Assembly (NCBI GenBank): GCA_029541985.1
Contig: CP095414.1
Location: 682,001-746,000, forward strand
Direction of reading: 5' to 3'
Length of the DNA: 64,000 nt
DNA from: Bacteroidales bacterium F22
GTDB taxonomy: Bacteria > Bacteroidota > Bacteroidia > Bacteroidales > Bacteroidaceae
In this document: positions 25,853-35,399 of the stretch, piece by piece
Position numbering within the stretch: the stretch's first letter is position 1
Layout of the letters: each line of letters opens with the position of its first letter
Notes under the pieces: model-generated
The model's input: the letters and a program-made list of their open reading frames with translations, nothing else
What the model was told of the DNA's origin: nothing
Databases searched by the model: none
Position numbers and translations under genes: made by a program

Positions 25853-26464
25853 ATGTTAATAATAGGTATAGCGGGTGGCACCGGCTCAGGTAAAACGACA
25901 GTGGTGCAAAAGATTATCGAAAGCCTTCCACTCGGTCAGGTAGTTCTTCTTCCACTCGATAGTTATTATAAAGATAGTAGCCATGTACCTGTCGAGAAAA
26001 GACAGGATATTAATTTTGACCATCCAAATGCTTTTGACTGGGACTTATTATCGGAACATGTGACTAAGCTAAGAAATGGTATAGCTATTGAACAACCAAC
26101 TTATAGCTATCTCACTTGTACTCGCCAAAAAGAAACCATACATATCGAACCTCTTAATGTAGTTATTATTGAAGGAATATTAGCTCTAAGTGACCCTACT
26201 CTTAGGAATTTGATGGATTTAAAGATCTTTGTTGATACTGATGCTGACGATCGCTTGATTCGTGTCATTCAAAGAGATATTAGACAAAGAGGACGAACTG
26301 CTGAAGCTGTGATGGAACGATATACTAAAGTATTGAAACCAATGCATGAGCAGTTTATTGAACCTTGCAAGAGATATGCTGACTTAATTGTTCCTGAAGG
26401 AGGAAGTAATATGGTAGCTATCAATATCTTAACTATGTATATTCATAAACATTTGAAACAGTAG
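25853..26464 (+). CDS. udk: Uridine kinase
   Basis: From ATG 25853 the protein has 203 residues, normal for Udk. It begins MLIIGIAGGTGSGKTTVV (Walker A). Uridine kinase segments follow: PLDSYYKD, NFDHPNAFDWDLL, IEGILAL, and RLIRVIQRDIRQRGR. It phosphorylates uridine and cytidine for pyrimidine salvage. The frame runs back to 25775, but that part covers the promoter and is rejected as coding. It faces away from the Dabb gene. Confidence 0.93.
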   Translation: MLIIGIAGGTGSGKTTVVQKIIESLPLGQVVLLPLDSYYKDSSHVPVEKRQDINFDHPNAFDWDLLSEHVTKLRNGIAIEQPTYSYLTCTRQKETIHIEPLNVVIIEGILALSDPTLRNLMDLKIFVDTDADDRLIRVIQRDIRQRGRTAEAVMERYTKVLKPMHEQFIEPCKRYADLIVPEGGSNMVAINILTMYIHKHLKQ

Positions 26465-26538
26465 TCTGCGCCTGAATAAATAAGCAATGTCATTATAATA
26501 CCTCAAGAGGGAGCTGACTATTAATACCAACTTATGAT

Positions 26539-27951
26539 ATGATAAAAAAATGGTCTTATCACATAATTGCTGTTATTACTAGTGTGCTCGTCGTTGCTAG
26601 CGTGCTATTGATTACTTTTTTTGAGGAGAAAAAGAGTTCTCATAGCCGTTTTAGTTCTGATGACTTGCCTGAAATTTTAGAAAGAGATACACTCCGGGTT
26701 GGTACTTTGTACGGAAGCACTACTTATTTCATCTATAAAGGGCAACCTATGGGCTGGCAATATGATATGGCAGAGTCGCTTGCTGACCAACTTGATGTGG
26801 AGTTGAAGATAGTTACTGCGACAGATGTGGATTCCTTGATTAGCCTGCTCACGAAGAACCGTATCGATGTGATTGCTTATTACATCCCTAAAAAGCTTAA
26901 TCAACCAAAGGAAATCATAGCGTGTGGACCAAAATCAATCAATCACCAAGTTCTGGTACAGCGAAAACAGGGGAGACGTACTTTAAACGATGTTACTGAT
27001 TTAATCGGAAAAAAGGTGTACGTCAATGCGGGCAGTCTTGAAACTCGACTGAGAAACTTAAACGAAGAATTAGGTGGTGGCATTGATATCGAAATCGTCT
27101 CTTCAGATAGTCTCAACGCAGAAGAAATGATTGGGTGTGTTGCTCATGGAGATATGAGTTACACGATTGCCGAGGACCAATTAGCGAAAGTTAATCAGAC
27201 ATATTTTTCTAATCTAAATGTTGACTTAAAAATCAGCTTCGACCAGAAGTGTCAATGGATGATTGACAGATCAGCCAAACAATTGAGAGAAACTATCAAC
27301 GCATGGAACACTCTGAACGAACAGACACCCCACTATTTATCTAATCAGAAAAGGTACTTCGAACGTAGTAAACTGAAGATTCAAGCTCCTATTGAGGATT
27401 TCGCCAATGGACGAATTTCTCCTTTTGATGATTTGTTCAAAGAATACGCGGATAGCATCAATTGGGATTGGCGGCTATTGGCATCTCTAGCTTATACTGA
27501 AAGCCGATTTGACCCTACGGTTGTCTCTTGGGTAGGAGCTAAGGGATTGATGCAACTTATGCCTGCAACAGCACGAGCAATGAATGTCCCTATCGATAAG
27601 GACATAGATCCGAGAGAGAGCATCGCTGGAGCTTGTAGATATATCAGGATAATGCAACGAAATATACGAAATAAGGCGGCGACTCCTGATGATCAAATAA
27701 AATTTATCCTCGCTGCGTATAATGCAGGGCTAGGACATCTCTATGATGCAATAGCATTGACTCGCAAATACAATGGCAATCCTAACGTTTGGGACAATAA
27801 TGTCGCAAAATATATATTACTTGAAGCTAAAGAGAAGTATTACAATGATTCAATTGTAAAGTACGGCTATTTTAGAGGAAGTGAGACTTATCAGTACGTA
27901 AAGGAAATCACCGAACGATTTGCTATTTATAAACAAAAAGTAAAGAAATAA
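26539..27951 (+). CDS. MltF-type lytic murein transglycosylase
   Basis: A 470-residue envelope protein with an N-terminal membrane anchor. A solute-binding-like domain spans about residues 50-270 (LRVGTLYGSTTYFIYKGQPMG). A lytic transglycosylase SLT domain spans about 305-450 (LASLAYTESRFDP with catalytic Glu321, then GAKGLMQLMPATA). This is the MltF arrangement, cutting peptidoglycan glycan strands. It follows udk by 74 bp and may share its transcript. No lipobox is seen. Confidence 0.9.
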   Translation: MIKKWSYHIIAVITSVLVVASVLLITFFEEKKSSHSRFSSDDLPEILERDTLRVGTLYGSTTYFIYKGQPMGWQYDMAESLADQLDVELKIVTATDVDSLISLLTKNRIDVIAYYIPKKLNQPKEIIACGPKSINHQVLVQRKQGRRTLNDVTDLIGKKVYVNAGSLETRLRNLNEELGGGIDIEIVSSDSLNAEEMIGCVAHGDMSYTIAEDQLAKVNQTYFSNLNVDLKISFDQKCQWMIDRSAKQLRETINAWNTLNEQTPHYLSNQKRYFERSKLKIQAPIEDFANGRISPFDDLFKEYADSINWDWRLLASLAYTESRFDPTVVSWVGAKGLMQLMPATARAMNVPIDKDIDPRESIAGACRYIRIMQRNIRNKAATPDDQIKFILAAYNAGLGHLYDAIALTRKYNGNPNVWDNNVAKYILLEAKEKYYNDSIVKYGYFRGSETYQYVKEITERFAIYKQKVKK

Positions 27952-28002
27952 TAAAGAGGATAGGATTCTCTGATAAACTAGCGAAGGGAAATAGACTCTA
28001 TC

Positions 28003-30672
28003 CTACTGTTTCAATATAGCAGGGAGATAAACTTCAAAACGAGTACCTTTACCCAATTCTGAGCTAACAGATATTTTCCCATCCAAATTTTCCAGAACTG
28101 ATTGGCAAAGGCTTAACCCAAGACCTGTTCCTTGTTTGAATTCATCTACTTTATAAAAACGGTCAAAGATGGCTTTAAGATTTTCTTGAGCTATACCTAT
28201 TCCAGTATCTTCGACATAAATGGTTACTTTATCTCCTGATAAATTTGTTCGATAGCCTACTGTTATAGATCCTTTCTTTGTAAACTTCTTCGCATTACTT
28301 ATCAAGTTGCCTATGACATGCCCTAACTTCTCTTGGTCTGTTTCTATCTGGAATTCACTATCAGGCAATTCAAGACGCATCTCGACTCCGCTGTTTAACA
28401 ATTGATGGTTTACATCTACATAGTTTGTAAGAAGCGCACCTAATTCATATTTTTCTATTTTGTAGAATTTTGATTCACTTTCAAGCATAGATAAGTCCAT
28501 CACATCGTTTACAATATCTAGCAGCAAATTACCATTGCTTTCTATAGCATAGAACATCTCCATGATTTCTTCATTCGAATCATCCATAAGATCCTTTAAA
28601 ATAGATGCAAAACCAATTATGGCGTTTAATGGTGTTCGAATTTCATGGCTCATATTAGCTAAGAAACGAGTTTTGATTTCATCCGCTTTGCGTGCTGCAT
28701 CTCGGGCTTTTATTAAATCATTTTCTACATCTTTAAATCGCTGTACACTCTGTAAGACACCGACAATATTAAAAGAGAGCGTGTTTCCTAACATTATATC
28801 TATGTACTTACAACGACACTCGTAAGATGAGTATTCATTATGGCCATCCATTGCTTTGAATGTCATGACACATTCACCAGTCTTAGGCAAATCGCGAAAG
28901 TCTTTTATTACTTGTTCTATATTATCTGGGTGAATCAAAGAAACAACTTTGTCTTTGGATAACATATTCATCCCCTTAGCAAATCCAGCTGCCTCTAACA
29001 GACCATCTTGGAAAACGAAGTAAGAGTGAGTCAAACTGTATCGCCAAGAGATAATTTTACTGTTTTCAACTGCGAGATTTAGTAGATTCCGATTAATTTC
29101 ATCTTCTGTTGAATTTTTAAATTCAAAACAAACTCCTGTCAACCTACCACTTGAAAGAATAGGGAAAAGAACGCCAGAAATAGGCACAGAAACTCGATGA
29201 ATGATTCCACGTAAAAATGAATGCGAAGGGACTTCAACAAGTTTCTTTTCATTCATAACCTTTGTGATTAATTCTTGCAATATATCACGTCCTTCGTTGT
29301 ACACATAGAACAGACTATCTGAGTCTGTGCCGGTATATTCACGACCATCAGCAATCGAGTCTTCTGTTTCAAACAATAAATTTTTAAGCGATTTGTTTAC
29401 AAAGTTTACATGATAACTAGTATCATAAGTGATAATACAATCAGTCATAGAATGATACATATCATCATAACTTGCCCGCTGCTTATATAAGCTGTCCTTA
29501 ATGTGTTCATTAAGGACTAAATCCCGTTTCTGTTTTTGTGCTTTTTTCCAAGCTTCAACTAAGAAAAACACAAGAAAAAAAGTTATGATAATCAGTGTAA
29601 CACCTACGATATATATTACTGATTGGTATTTTTCATAAAAGCCTCTATGGTAGACTTTACCATACTTTATCGCTTCTTTATAAGATATATCAAAGTAATT
29701 GAGCTGTTTGTAATCAAACATCATATTAGCTTTTGATTGTTCCATATCCCTCACTCGAGGATTGACTTCTCCATTCAATATAGCAACAACTAGTTTACCT
29801 GTTTCACGTGCTTCTACATAAGGGTCAGGTGCACAAGCAGCCAAAGCTCCATTCCCAATTGATTCAGCAGCTACAGTAACAAAAGGACATTGTGAACTTT
29901 TTCCTAAAACACTTGTATATGGAGTCCATTTAGGAACAATAACGACTTTTCCTTTTACATACTTGCTAAACTGTAATCTAGAAACTAATACTGTTGTCGG
30001 CATTTTAGATACATTATACTCGGATAAATGATAACTCGGATTCTTTTCTAGAAAGAAATCCCAATCTTTGAGAAATAGTTCTTTCGCTTTTGTACTGACC
30101 GTATTATCTTCTGTCAAGCAAATTATTTCTCTCACATCTGGAAATAATTTAACGATAGTATGTATTGGTAATAAATAATTGGGAATAGAAGAATATCCAC
30201 AAATATTGTGATGTTGCGATATGAGTTTTGTATCTGGGTATTGAACCCCCATAAAGACGATTGGATATTGATCTATATCTGGGTGTTTCGAATTAATCAA
30301 AGAGTAAAGGGCTTCATCACCTTCAGTGACTATTGCTATAGGGGGATTGACTTTGATGGAATCCAACAAGTTGTAAAGAGTTTTCTTTTCTTCATTAAAA
30401 GTTAAGAGCTTTGCATTGAGATAAAATGTTTCCATTCCTATTCTCGCCCCCTTGATATCTGAGAACTCTTCTTTTAATCCATTGTTCCATGTTTGTGAAC
30501 AAGACAACTTTGAAGTATAAGACTGAATAAATAACACATAATCTGAATCTTTTGCCACAATAGGACTGACAAAACAGATACTCAGACAGAGTAAGAAGAA
30601 CACTCGGAAAGAAGAAATAAATAGACGATTTATTCCTGTCTTCACGAATGTATTTATTTGCTTTTTTATCAC
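28003..30672 (-). CDS. Sensor histidine kinase with ABC-substrate-binding-like periplasmic domain
   Basis: An 889-residue protein. An N-terminal signal/anchor precedes an extracytoplasmic domain (about 50-330, ABC-substrate-binding-like: PPIAIVTEGDEAL, YPIVFMGVQYPD). A membrane segment near 350 is followed by PAS-like regions (400-640). HisKA (FLANMSHEIRTPLNAIIGFAS) and HATPase (VIGNLISNAKKFT, DTGIGI, GTGLGLSL) domains end it. No receiver domain is attached and no response-regulator gene is adjacent, so the partner is elsewhere. A TATCTTTG -7 box on this strand lies at 30698-30705. Confidence 0.9.
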   Translation of the reverse strand: MIKKQINTFVKTGINRLFISSFRVFFLLCLSICFVSPIVAKDSDYVLFIQSYTSKLSCSQTWNNGLKEEFSDIKGARIGMETFYLNAKLLTFNEEKKTLYNLLDSIKVNPPIAIVTEGDEALYSLINSKHPDIDQYPIVFMGVQYPDTKLISQHHNICGYSSIPNYLLPIHTIVKLFPDVREIICLTEDNTVSTKAKELFLKDWDFFLEKNPSYHLSEYNVSKMPTTVLVSRLQFSKYVKGKVVIVPKWTPYTSVLGKSSQCPFVTVAAESIGNGALAACAPDPYVEARETGKLVVAILNGEVNPRVRDMEQSKANMMFDYKQLNYFDISYKEAIKYGKVYHRGFYEKYQSVIYIVGVTLIIITFFLVFFLVEAWKKAQKQKRDLVLNEHIKDSLYKQRASYDDMYHSMTDCIITYDTSYHVNFVNKSLKNLLFETEDSIADGREYTGTDSDSLFYVYNEGRDILQELITKVMNEKKLVEVPSHSFLRGIIHRVSVPISGVLFPILSSGRLTGVCFEFKNSTEDEINRNLLNLAVENSKIISWRYSLTHSYFVFQDGLLEAAGFAKGMNMLSKDKVVSLIHPDNIEQVIKDFRDLPKTGECVMTFKAMDGHNEYSSYECRCKYIDIMLGNTLSFNIVGVLQSVQRFKDVENDLIKARDAARKADEIKTRFLANMSHEIRTPLNAIIGFASILKDLMDDSNEEIMEMFYAIESNGNLLLDIVNDVMDLSMLESESKFYKIEKYELGALLTNYVDVNHQLLNSGVEMRLELPDSEFQIETDQEKLGHVIGNLISNAKKFTKKGSITVGYRTNLSGDKVTIYVEDTGIGIAQENLKAIFDRFYKVDEFKQGTGLGLSLCQSVLENLDGKISVSSELGKGTRFEVYLPAILKQ

Positions 30673-30771
30673 TTTTCTAAATTTAGCATTGGTATTCCAA
30701 AGATAAGATTTCTTAAGGAATAATGAAATAAATCAACAGATAAAATTTAAGATAAGATAAAATAGCGGTAG

Positions 30772-31239
30772 TTATCTTTTAAACATACGGTCCATTTCTC
30801 GTTTATCATCCTTTCTTTTTAGGTCCTGTCGCTTATCATATTGTTTCTTTCCTCTGGCTACTGCCACTACAAGCTTAGCTAGCCCTTTGTTATTTATAAA
30901 CATTCGAGTAGGTACGATGGTAAAACCTGTTTCCTTACTCATTTTCTCCAACTTAATTAATTCTTTCCTATTGAGAAGTAATTTTCTATCATGCCGCGCT
31001 ACATGATTGTTATATGAACCATATAAATAAGGAGCTATGTGTATGTTTTTAACCCACAATTCGTCATTTGCGAAGAAGCAGAAAGTATCGACTAAACTTG
31101 CCTTACCCAATCTGATAGACTTAATTTCTGTCCCGGTTAAGACAATACCCGCTGTATAAGTATCTACAATCTCGTAGTCGAATGTTGCTCGTTTGTTTCT
31201 TATATTTATAGGGCCTTTTATTTTCTCTTTTTTTGCCAT
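30772..31239 (-). CDS. smpB: SsrA-binding protein SmpB
   Basis: A 155-residue protein with standard SmpB segments ([53 protein letters not shown]). It ends in a basic tail ([15 protein letters not shown]), as is normal for the family. It binds tmRNA to rescue stalled ribosomes. No tmRNA gene is seen nearby. It lies downstream of a Yip1-like and a DMP19 gene on the same strand. Confidence 0.95.
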   Translation of the reverse strand: MAKKEKIKGPINIRNKRATFDYEIVDTYTAGIVLTGTEIKSIRLGKASLVDTFCFFANDELWVKNIHIAPYLYGSYNNHVARHDRKLLLNRKELIKLEKMSKETGFTIVPTRMFINNKGLAKLVVAVARGKKQYDKRQDLKRKDDKREMDRMFKR

Positions 31240-31269
31240 TGTCGTGTTATTAAATAAGTGTTATAAAAA

Positions 31270-31869
31270 TCAGATAGCTCCACTAGTTAATATTTGCAGG
31301 AACAACCTCACTGATTGGTCAGGAATGAATATACATAGAATTAGAATCACAAACATCGGAAATATTTGATATTTTTTTTCTAAAGCGAGCAATTGAACTA
31401 ACCCTCCCCAGATTACGTAGCCAAGATAAAGTTGAACAATCCAAATGATCAAGCCAGTCCATGGAAAAAACATCTTTATCGTATAAAGTGCTCCAAAAAT
31501 AATCAGCACGTTCCCAACCAGCTGCTGATGAGTTAGTTTATCGTCAGGCAATTTATAAAGAAGAGTCATTATTTTGTTCGAAAGAAATGAAATTAAAAAG
31601 AAACTAACAAAATAAGCAACTGCAATAGCGCAGCAATAGACTAATGCCTGTTGATACGATATGGCATCTCCCCAGCCCAAAAGATATATTTTCTTGAGAA
31701 AAGCTAATAAACTAATGATACCAATCATTGGGTAAACTATTTTCATCATCGTATCACTAGCGTTTTCTGAATCTCTAATCTTGCCCCAAGTCTGAATAGG
31801 CTTGACAAGTAAAGAAAAGATACGTCCAAATATATATTTATAATTCAATTGATCGTTTTGAGTAGTCAT
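31270..31869 (-). CDS. Yip1-family membrane protein
   Basis: A 199-residue protein with about five hydrophobic segments. The N-terminal YIFGRIFSLLVKPIQTWGKIRD is typical of bacterial Yip1-domain proteins. The function is unknown; it lies in the inner membrane. It is between the DMP19 and smpB genes with spacings of 22-30 bp, so one operon is likely. Confidence 0.75.
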   Translation of the reverse strand: MTTQNDQLNYKYIFGRIFSLLVKPIQTWGKIRDSENASDTMMKIVYPMIGIISLLAFLKKIYLLGWGDAISYQQALVYCCAIAVAYFVSFFLISFLSNKIMTLLYKLPDDKLTHQQLVGNVLIIFGALYTIKMFFPWTGLIIWIVQLYLGYVIWGGLVQLLALEKKYQIFPMFVILILCIFIPDQSVRLFLQILTSGAI

Positions 31870-31891
31870 AAGAAAGAATATTTTTTACTTA

Positions 31892-32434
31892 TTATTTAGC
31901 AATTTCTTCTATGTAAAATAAATCCAAGTGGTCATCAATGTATGAAGCAACTGTCATTGACGCATCTTGTTCCATAATAATAAACTCATCGTCCAAGTCA
32001 TCAAATTGTTCATATTGCTCATATAATGCCATAAATTCCTCATCACTACGGTCTTGTTCGAGAATCTGTTTATTATCATCATAAAGTTTCTTAGCTTTAT
32101 AAACAAGTTTTGACAAATCCTTCGCACCAAACATGCGCATGGCTTTTGCGAACGGATTATCAAAAATATAGGCACCATACCCATTTTGAATAAGTTGAAT
32201 AAATCCACCATCAAGCACTTCCGTACGGAGAATCATATAACTCACTACAGCATGTTGTTCCCCAGTCAATCTTGGCATTGTTTCTAGAGTAAGCTCACCC
32301 CCTAACCGCTCCCAATAAAGATCATAATATAATTTCAAAAAAGCATCAAAACCTTTTAATCCTGCAGCTTCGAGCTGTTCTGTTGTTGGCAATAATAGTG
32401 GAGAATTCATTGATTTCACAATTTGTTGTTTCAT
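31892..32434 (-). CDS. DMP19/DUF4375 family protein
   Basis: A 180-residue soluble acidic protein. The segments VVSYMILRTEVLDGGFIQLIQNG and DNPFAKAMRMFGAKDL match the DMP19-like (DUF4375) family. Some family members mimic DNA in their acid surface; no specific function is known here. A -7 box TATCTTTG on the minus strand (32451-32458) lies 17 bp before the start and is interleaved with the divergent promoter of the AspT-like gene. Confidence 0.75.
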   Translation of the reverse strand: MKQQIVKSMNSPLLLPTTEQLEAAGLKGFDAFLKLYYDLYWERLGGELTLETMPRLTGEQHAVVSYMILRTEVLDGGFIQLIQNGYGAYIFDNPFAKAMRMFGAKDLSKLVYKAKKLYDDNKQILEQDRSDEEFMALYEQYEQFDDLDDEFIIMEQDASMTVASYIDDHLDLFYIEEIAK

Positions 32435-32471
32435 TTTTATAGTTAATGGACAAAGATACTATTTTTTCCAC

Positions 32472-32479
32472 TATCTTTG
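32472..32479 (+). promoter_or_regulatory. -7 box of the AspT-like transporter gene
   Basis: TATCTTTG lies 30 bp before ATG 32509. The opposite-strand TATCTTTG of the DMP19 gene is at 32451-32458, so the two promoters overlap back to back. Confidence 0.6.
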
Positions 32480-32508
32480 CGCCACAATTTAAAAAAACAA
32501 AGCATCAC

Positions 32509-34173
32509 ATGGAGTGGATAACAACTTTATTCATAGAACACACTGCAATTCAAGCAGTCCTTTTGATATCTTCAATAGCGGCTCTTGGCTTAGCTTTGAG
32601 TAAGATTCGTTTATTTGGTATATCACTAGGAATTACTTTTATCTTTTTTGTAGGTATTCTATTTGGAGAATTAGGGTTTAGTATCAATCCTCAGATGCTT
32701 GATTATGCAGAGAGTTTCGGATTGGTTATATTTGTATATGCCCTTGGTTTACAAGTAGGTGCAGGTTTTTTTAGTTCGTTTAGAAACGGAGGAATTAAAC
32801 TAAACCTATTAGCTTTATCCGTCCTCATCTTGGGTACAGGACTAGCCTTGGCGATGAGTTACATGACTCCCGTATCGTTGCCTGATATTGTCGGTGTTTT
32901 GTGTGGTGCTTCTACAAACACGCCTGCTCTTGCAGCAGCTCAGCAGACATTAAGTCAAATGGGCATTGATGATAGCACAGCTGCACTAGGTTGTGCCGTA
33001 TCCTACCCTCTGGGAGTTGTCGGTGTCATATTTGCTATGATAATAATCCAACAATTTTTTAAAATAGGAAATCAAGAGACATCAGTAAAGAAAGTAGACA
33101 AGGAACATGCTACGACTATCATCTCATATCAGATACATAACCCTGCTATTTTCGGTATGGAAATAGGTAAAGCAGCTCAACTATCTAAAGCTAAGTTCGT
33201 TATTTCACGCATTTGGAGAAACGGTAAAGTTCTGATTCCAAATTCCATAACTCACTTATTAGAAAATGACCGTATCTTATTGGCCACGCTTCAATCAAAT
33301 ACAGAGACGCTCAAGCTACTTTTTGGAGAACAAGAGCAACGTAATTGGGACAGCGATGACACTGATTGGAATGCAATAGATAATGAATTATTGTCCCAAC
33401 GAATAGTTGTAACCAATCCGAAGCTGAACGGGAAACAACTAGGACAATTAGGAATCCGTAAACTATATGGTATAAACATTACAAGAATTGACCGTTCAGA
33501 TGTAGAACTGCTTGCAACTCCCGACTTGATTTTACAAATGGGTGACAGAGTTACTATTGTTGGAAATAAAGAAGCCGTTAAACAAGTTGCTCAAGTACTT
33601 GGAAATCATGTAAAAAATCTCAATGAGCCCAATTTAATTACAGTATTTATTGGTCTTGTATTAGGACTTGCGCTTGGAGCTGTGCCAATCTCCATATCTT
33701 CTATGGCTACACCTATAAAACTAGGACTAGCTGGTGGACCTATTATAGTTGGTATCCTTATAGGAACCTTTGGCCCAAGACTACACATGATTACATACGT
33801 AACAAAAAGTGCCAATTTAATGCTCCAACGCATCGGTCTAGCTTTGTATCTTGCATGCCTAGGGTTAAGTTCTGGCGCTCATTTTTTGGAATCTATAATC
33901 CAAGGGCAAGGTGTCTTATGGATACTCTTAGGTTTCATATTAACAATACTTCCTGTACTAATTGTCGGAATGATATCAATGAAGATTTTTAAACTTGATT
34001 TCGGAACCACATCAGGCATGCTATGTGGAGCAATGGCAAACCCTATGGCACTCAAGTACGCTGATGATGTAGCAACTGATGACACACCTTCTATTGCTTA
34101 TGCTACGGTATATCCACTAAGTATGTTTCTAAGAGTAATTAGTGCACAATTGATTTTAATGCTCTTCTTATAG
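32509..34173 (+). CDS. AspT/YidE-family transporter with two TrkA-C domains
   Basis: From ATG 32509 the protein has 554 residues. Two hydrophobic halves (about 1-185 and 385-554), each with the AspT-YidE-YbjL duplication pattern (CGASTNTPALAAAQQ, CGAMANPMALKYA), flank two RCK/TrkA-C domains (AQLSKAKFVISRIWRNG, GIRKLYGINITRIDR). AspT exchanges aspartate for alanine; the true substrate here is unknown. The longer frame to 32446 overlaps the promoter and is rejected. Confidence 0.87.
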   Translation: MEWITTLFIEHTAIQAVLLISSIAALGLALSKIRLFGISLGITFIFFVGILFGELGFSINPQMLDYAESFGLVIFVYALGLQVGAGFFSSFRNGGIKLNLLALSVLILGTGLALAMSYMTPVSLPDIVGVLCGASTNTPALAAAQQTLSQMGIDDSTAALGCAVSYPLGVVGVIFAMIIIQQFFKIGNQETSVKKVDKEHATTIISYQIHNPAIFGMEIGKAAQLSKAKFVISRIWRNGKVLIPNSITHLLENDRILLATLQSNTETLKLLFGEQEQRNWDSDDTDWNAIDNELLSQRIVVTNPKLNGKQLGQLGIRKLYGINITRIDRSDVELLATPDLILQMGDRVTIVGNKEAVKQVAQVLGNHVKNLNEPNLITVFIGLVLGLALGAVPISISSMATPIKLGLAGGPIIVGILIGTFGPRLHMITYVTKSANLMLQRIGLALYLACLGLSSGAHFLESIIQGQGVLWILLGFILTILPVLIVGMISMKIFKLDFGTTSGMLCGAMANPMALKYADDVATDDTPSIAYATVYPLSMFLRVISAQLILMLFL

Positions 34174-34203
34174 AAAAGTATTATTACCTATTCTTGATAA
34201 AAA

Positions 34204-34247
34204 AAAAAGCAACTCATTATCTTTTGAAAGATAATGAGTTGCTTTTT
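34204..34247. terminator. Strong bidirectional hairpin terminator
   Basis: Perfect 21-bp arms (34204-34224 and 34227-34247) with a 2-nt loop as drawn, and A/T tracts on both sides. It separates the AspT-like gene (+) from the tRNA-Lys pair (-). Confidence 0.95.
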
Positions 34248-34269
34248 AATCAAATATGTTAGTCAAAAG

Positions 34270-34342
34270 TGCACTCTCAGGGATTCGAACCCTGGACCCA
34301 CTGATTAAGAGTCAGTTGCTCTGCCAACTGAGCTAAGAGTGC
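34270..34342 (-). tRNA. tRNA-Lys (CUU), downstream copy
   Basis: 73 nt with acceptor stem GCACTCT/AGAGTGC, D-arm AGCTCAGTTGG, anticodon loop CTCTTAA (CUU), and T-arm GGTTCGAATCC. CCA is not encoded. It is identical to the other copy. Confidence 0.95.
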
Positions 34343-34393
34343 ATAAACACAGACGTCTATTTAATAGATAAACCATCTATTTCAATCAAGAAG

Positions 34394-34466
34394 TGCACTC
34401 TCAGGGATTCGAACCCTGGACCCACTGATTAAGAGTCAGTTGCTCTGCCAACTGAGCTAAGAGTGC
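34394..34466 (-). tRNA. tRNA-Lys (CUU), upstream copy
   Basis: 73 nt, the same sequence as the downstream copy, separated from it by 51 bp. The two are probably co-transcribed from the promoter at 34499-34529. Confidence 0.95.
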
Positions 34467-34498
34467 ATTTGCAAACGCTTTCTTTTTGATTGCGGATG

Positions 34499-34529
34499 CA
34501 AAGTTAAGAGTTTTATTTGAAGCTACAAA
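34499..34529 (-). promoter_or_regulatory. Promoter of the tRNA-Lys pair
   Basis: Minus-strand TTTG (34526-34529), 19 bp, then TAACTTTG (34499-34506), ending 33 bp before the first tRNA-Lys. Confidence 0.8.
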
Positions 34530-34609
34530 CTTTTCATTATTTTTTTAATCAAGAGTGAAGCTTTTTTGTCAATATAAGTAAACCTTTAGTTAATTCTGAG
34601 TGTAAAAAA

Positions 34610-35290
34610 CTAGTTGCGACGTCCTAAAAAGATCATTACGTAGTAAAGCAATGTAACTAAAGAACCTAAAGCAGCAACCACATAAGTATAAGCTGCAGCA
34701 GTTAAAGCGTCTTTCGCGTTCTCGCGCATTTCAACAGTTGTGATACCAGATTGTTTCAACCAGACCAAAGCCCTACGACTAGCATCTATCTCTACAGGAA
34801 GAGTAACGAAACTAAAAAGAGTTGTCATGGCAAACAAAGCGATTCCAAACAGCAATAATTGAGGAAATGACTGAACCAAAAGAATTCCTCCAATGAGTAC
34901 CCATTGAACCCAGTTTGAAGCGAAACTAACAACGGGAACCAGAGCGCTACGCAATTTAACAGGAGCATAAGCACGTGCATGCTGAACAGCGTGTCCACAC
35001 TCATGAGCTGCGACAGCCATAGCCATTACCGAACGCCCATTGTAAACCTCGTTACTTAGGTTCACCGTATTATTAGTTGGATTATAATGGTCAGTTAAAG
35101 AACCACGAGTACTTTGAATCTTGACATCATAAATTCCATTTTCATTTAGCATTCTTTCTGCTATCTCAGCACCACTAATATTATTAGGAGATGCTATCTT
35201 AGAATATTTCTTGAATTTGCTTTTTAGTCTATTTTGAACTAAATAACTCACCAAAAACATTCCGATCATTAGTATCCATAAAATTGCCAT
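34610..35290 (-). CDS. Membrane zinc metallopeptidase (YugP type)
   Basis: From ATG 35290 the protein has 226 residues with an N-terminal membrane segment. The zinc motif AAHECGHAVQHA (His96, Glu97, His100) is followed by two or three more membrane segments (VQWVLIGGILLVQSFP, VTLPVEIDASRRAL). This is the neutral zinc metallopeptidase family PF04298. The physiological substrate is unknown. It is downstream of purA on the same strand. The longer frame to 35365 adds a non-conserved leader and is rejected. Confidence 0.87.
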   Translation of the reverse strand: MAILWILMIGMFLVSYLVQNRLKSKFKKYSKIASPNNISGAEIAERMLNENGIYDVKIQSTRGSLTDHYNPTNNTVNLSNEVYNGRSVMAMAVAAHECGHAVQHARAYAPVKLRSALVPVVSFASNWVQWVLIGGILLVQSFPQLLLFGIALFAMTTLFSFVTLPVEIDASRRALVWLKQSGITTVEMRENAKDALTAAAYTYVVAALGSLVTLLYYVMIFLGRRN

Positions 35291-35399
35291 AAGTATATCC
35301 TTTAAAAGATTAATAATAAGAGTAATACAACTCCTATGCCAATTGAGATAAAAAAAGGGCCGCACAATCTTAAAAATGATTATAGCAGCCCTTTGTTAT

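Noticed and set aside
27957..28004. Hairpin between the MltF-like and kinase genes
   Set aside because: It has only 7-bp arms, a 33-nt loop and no T-run, and overlaps the kinase stop.
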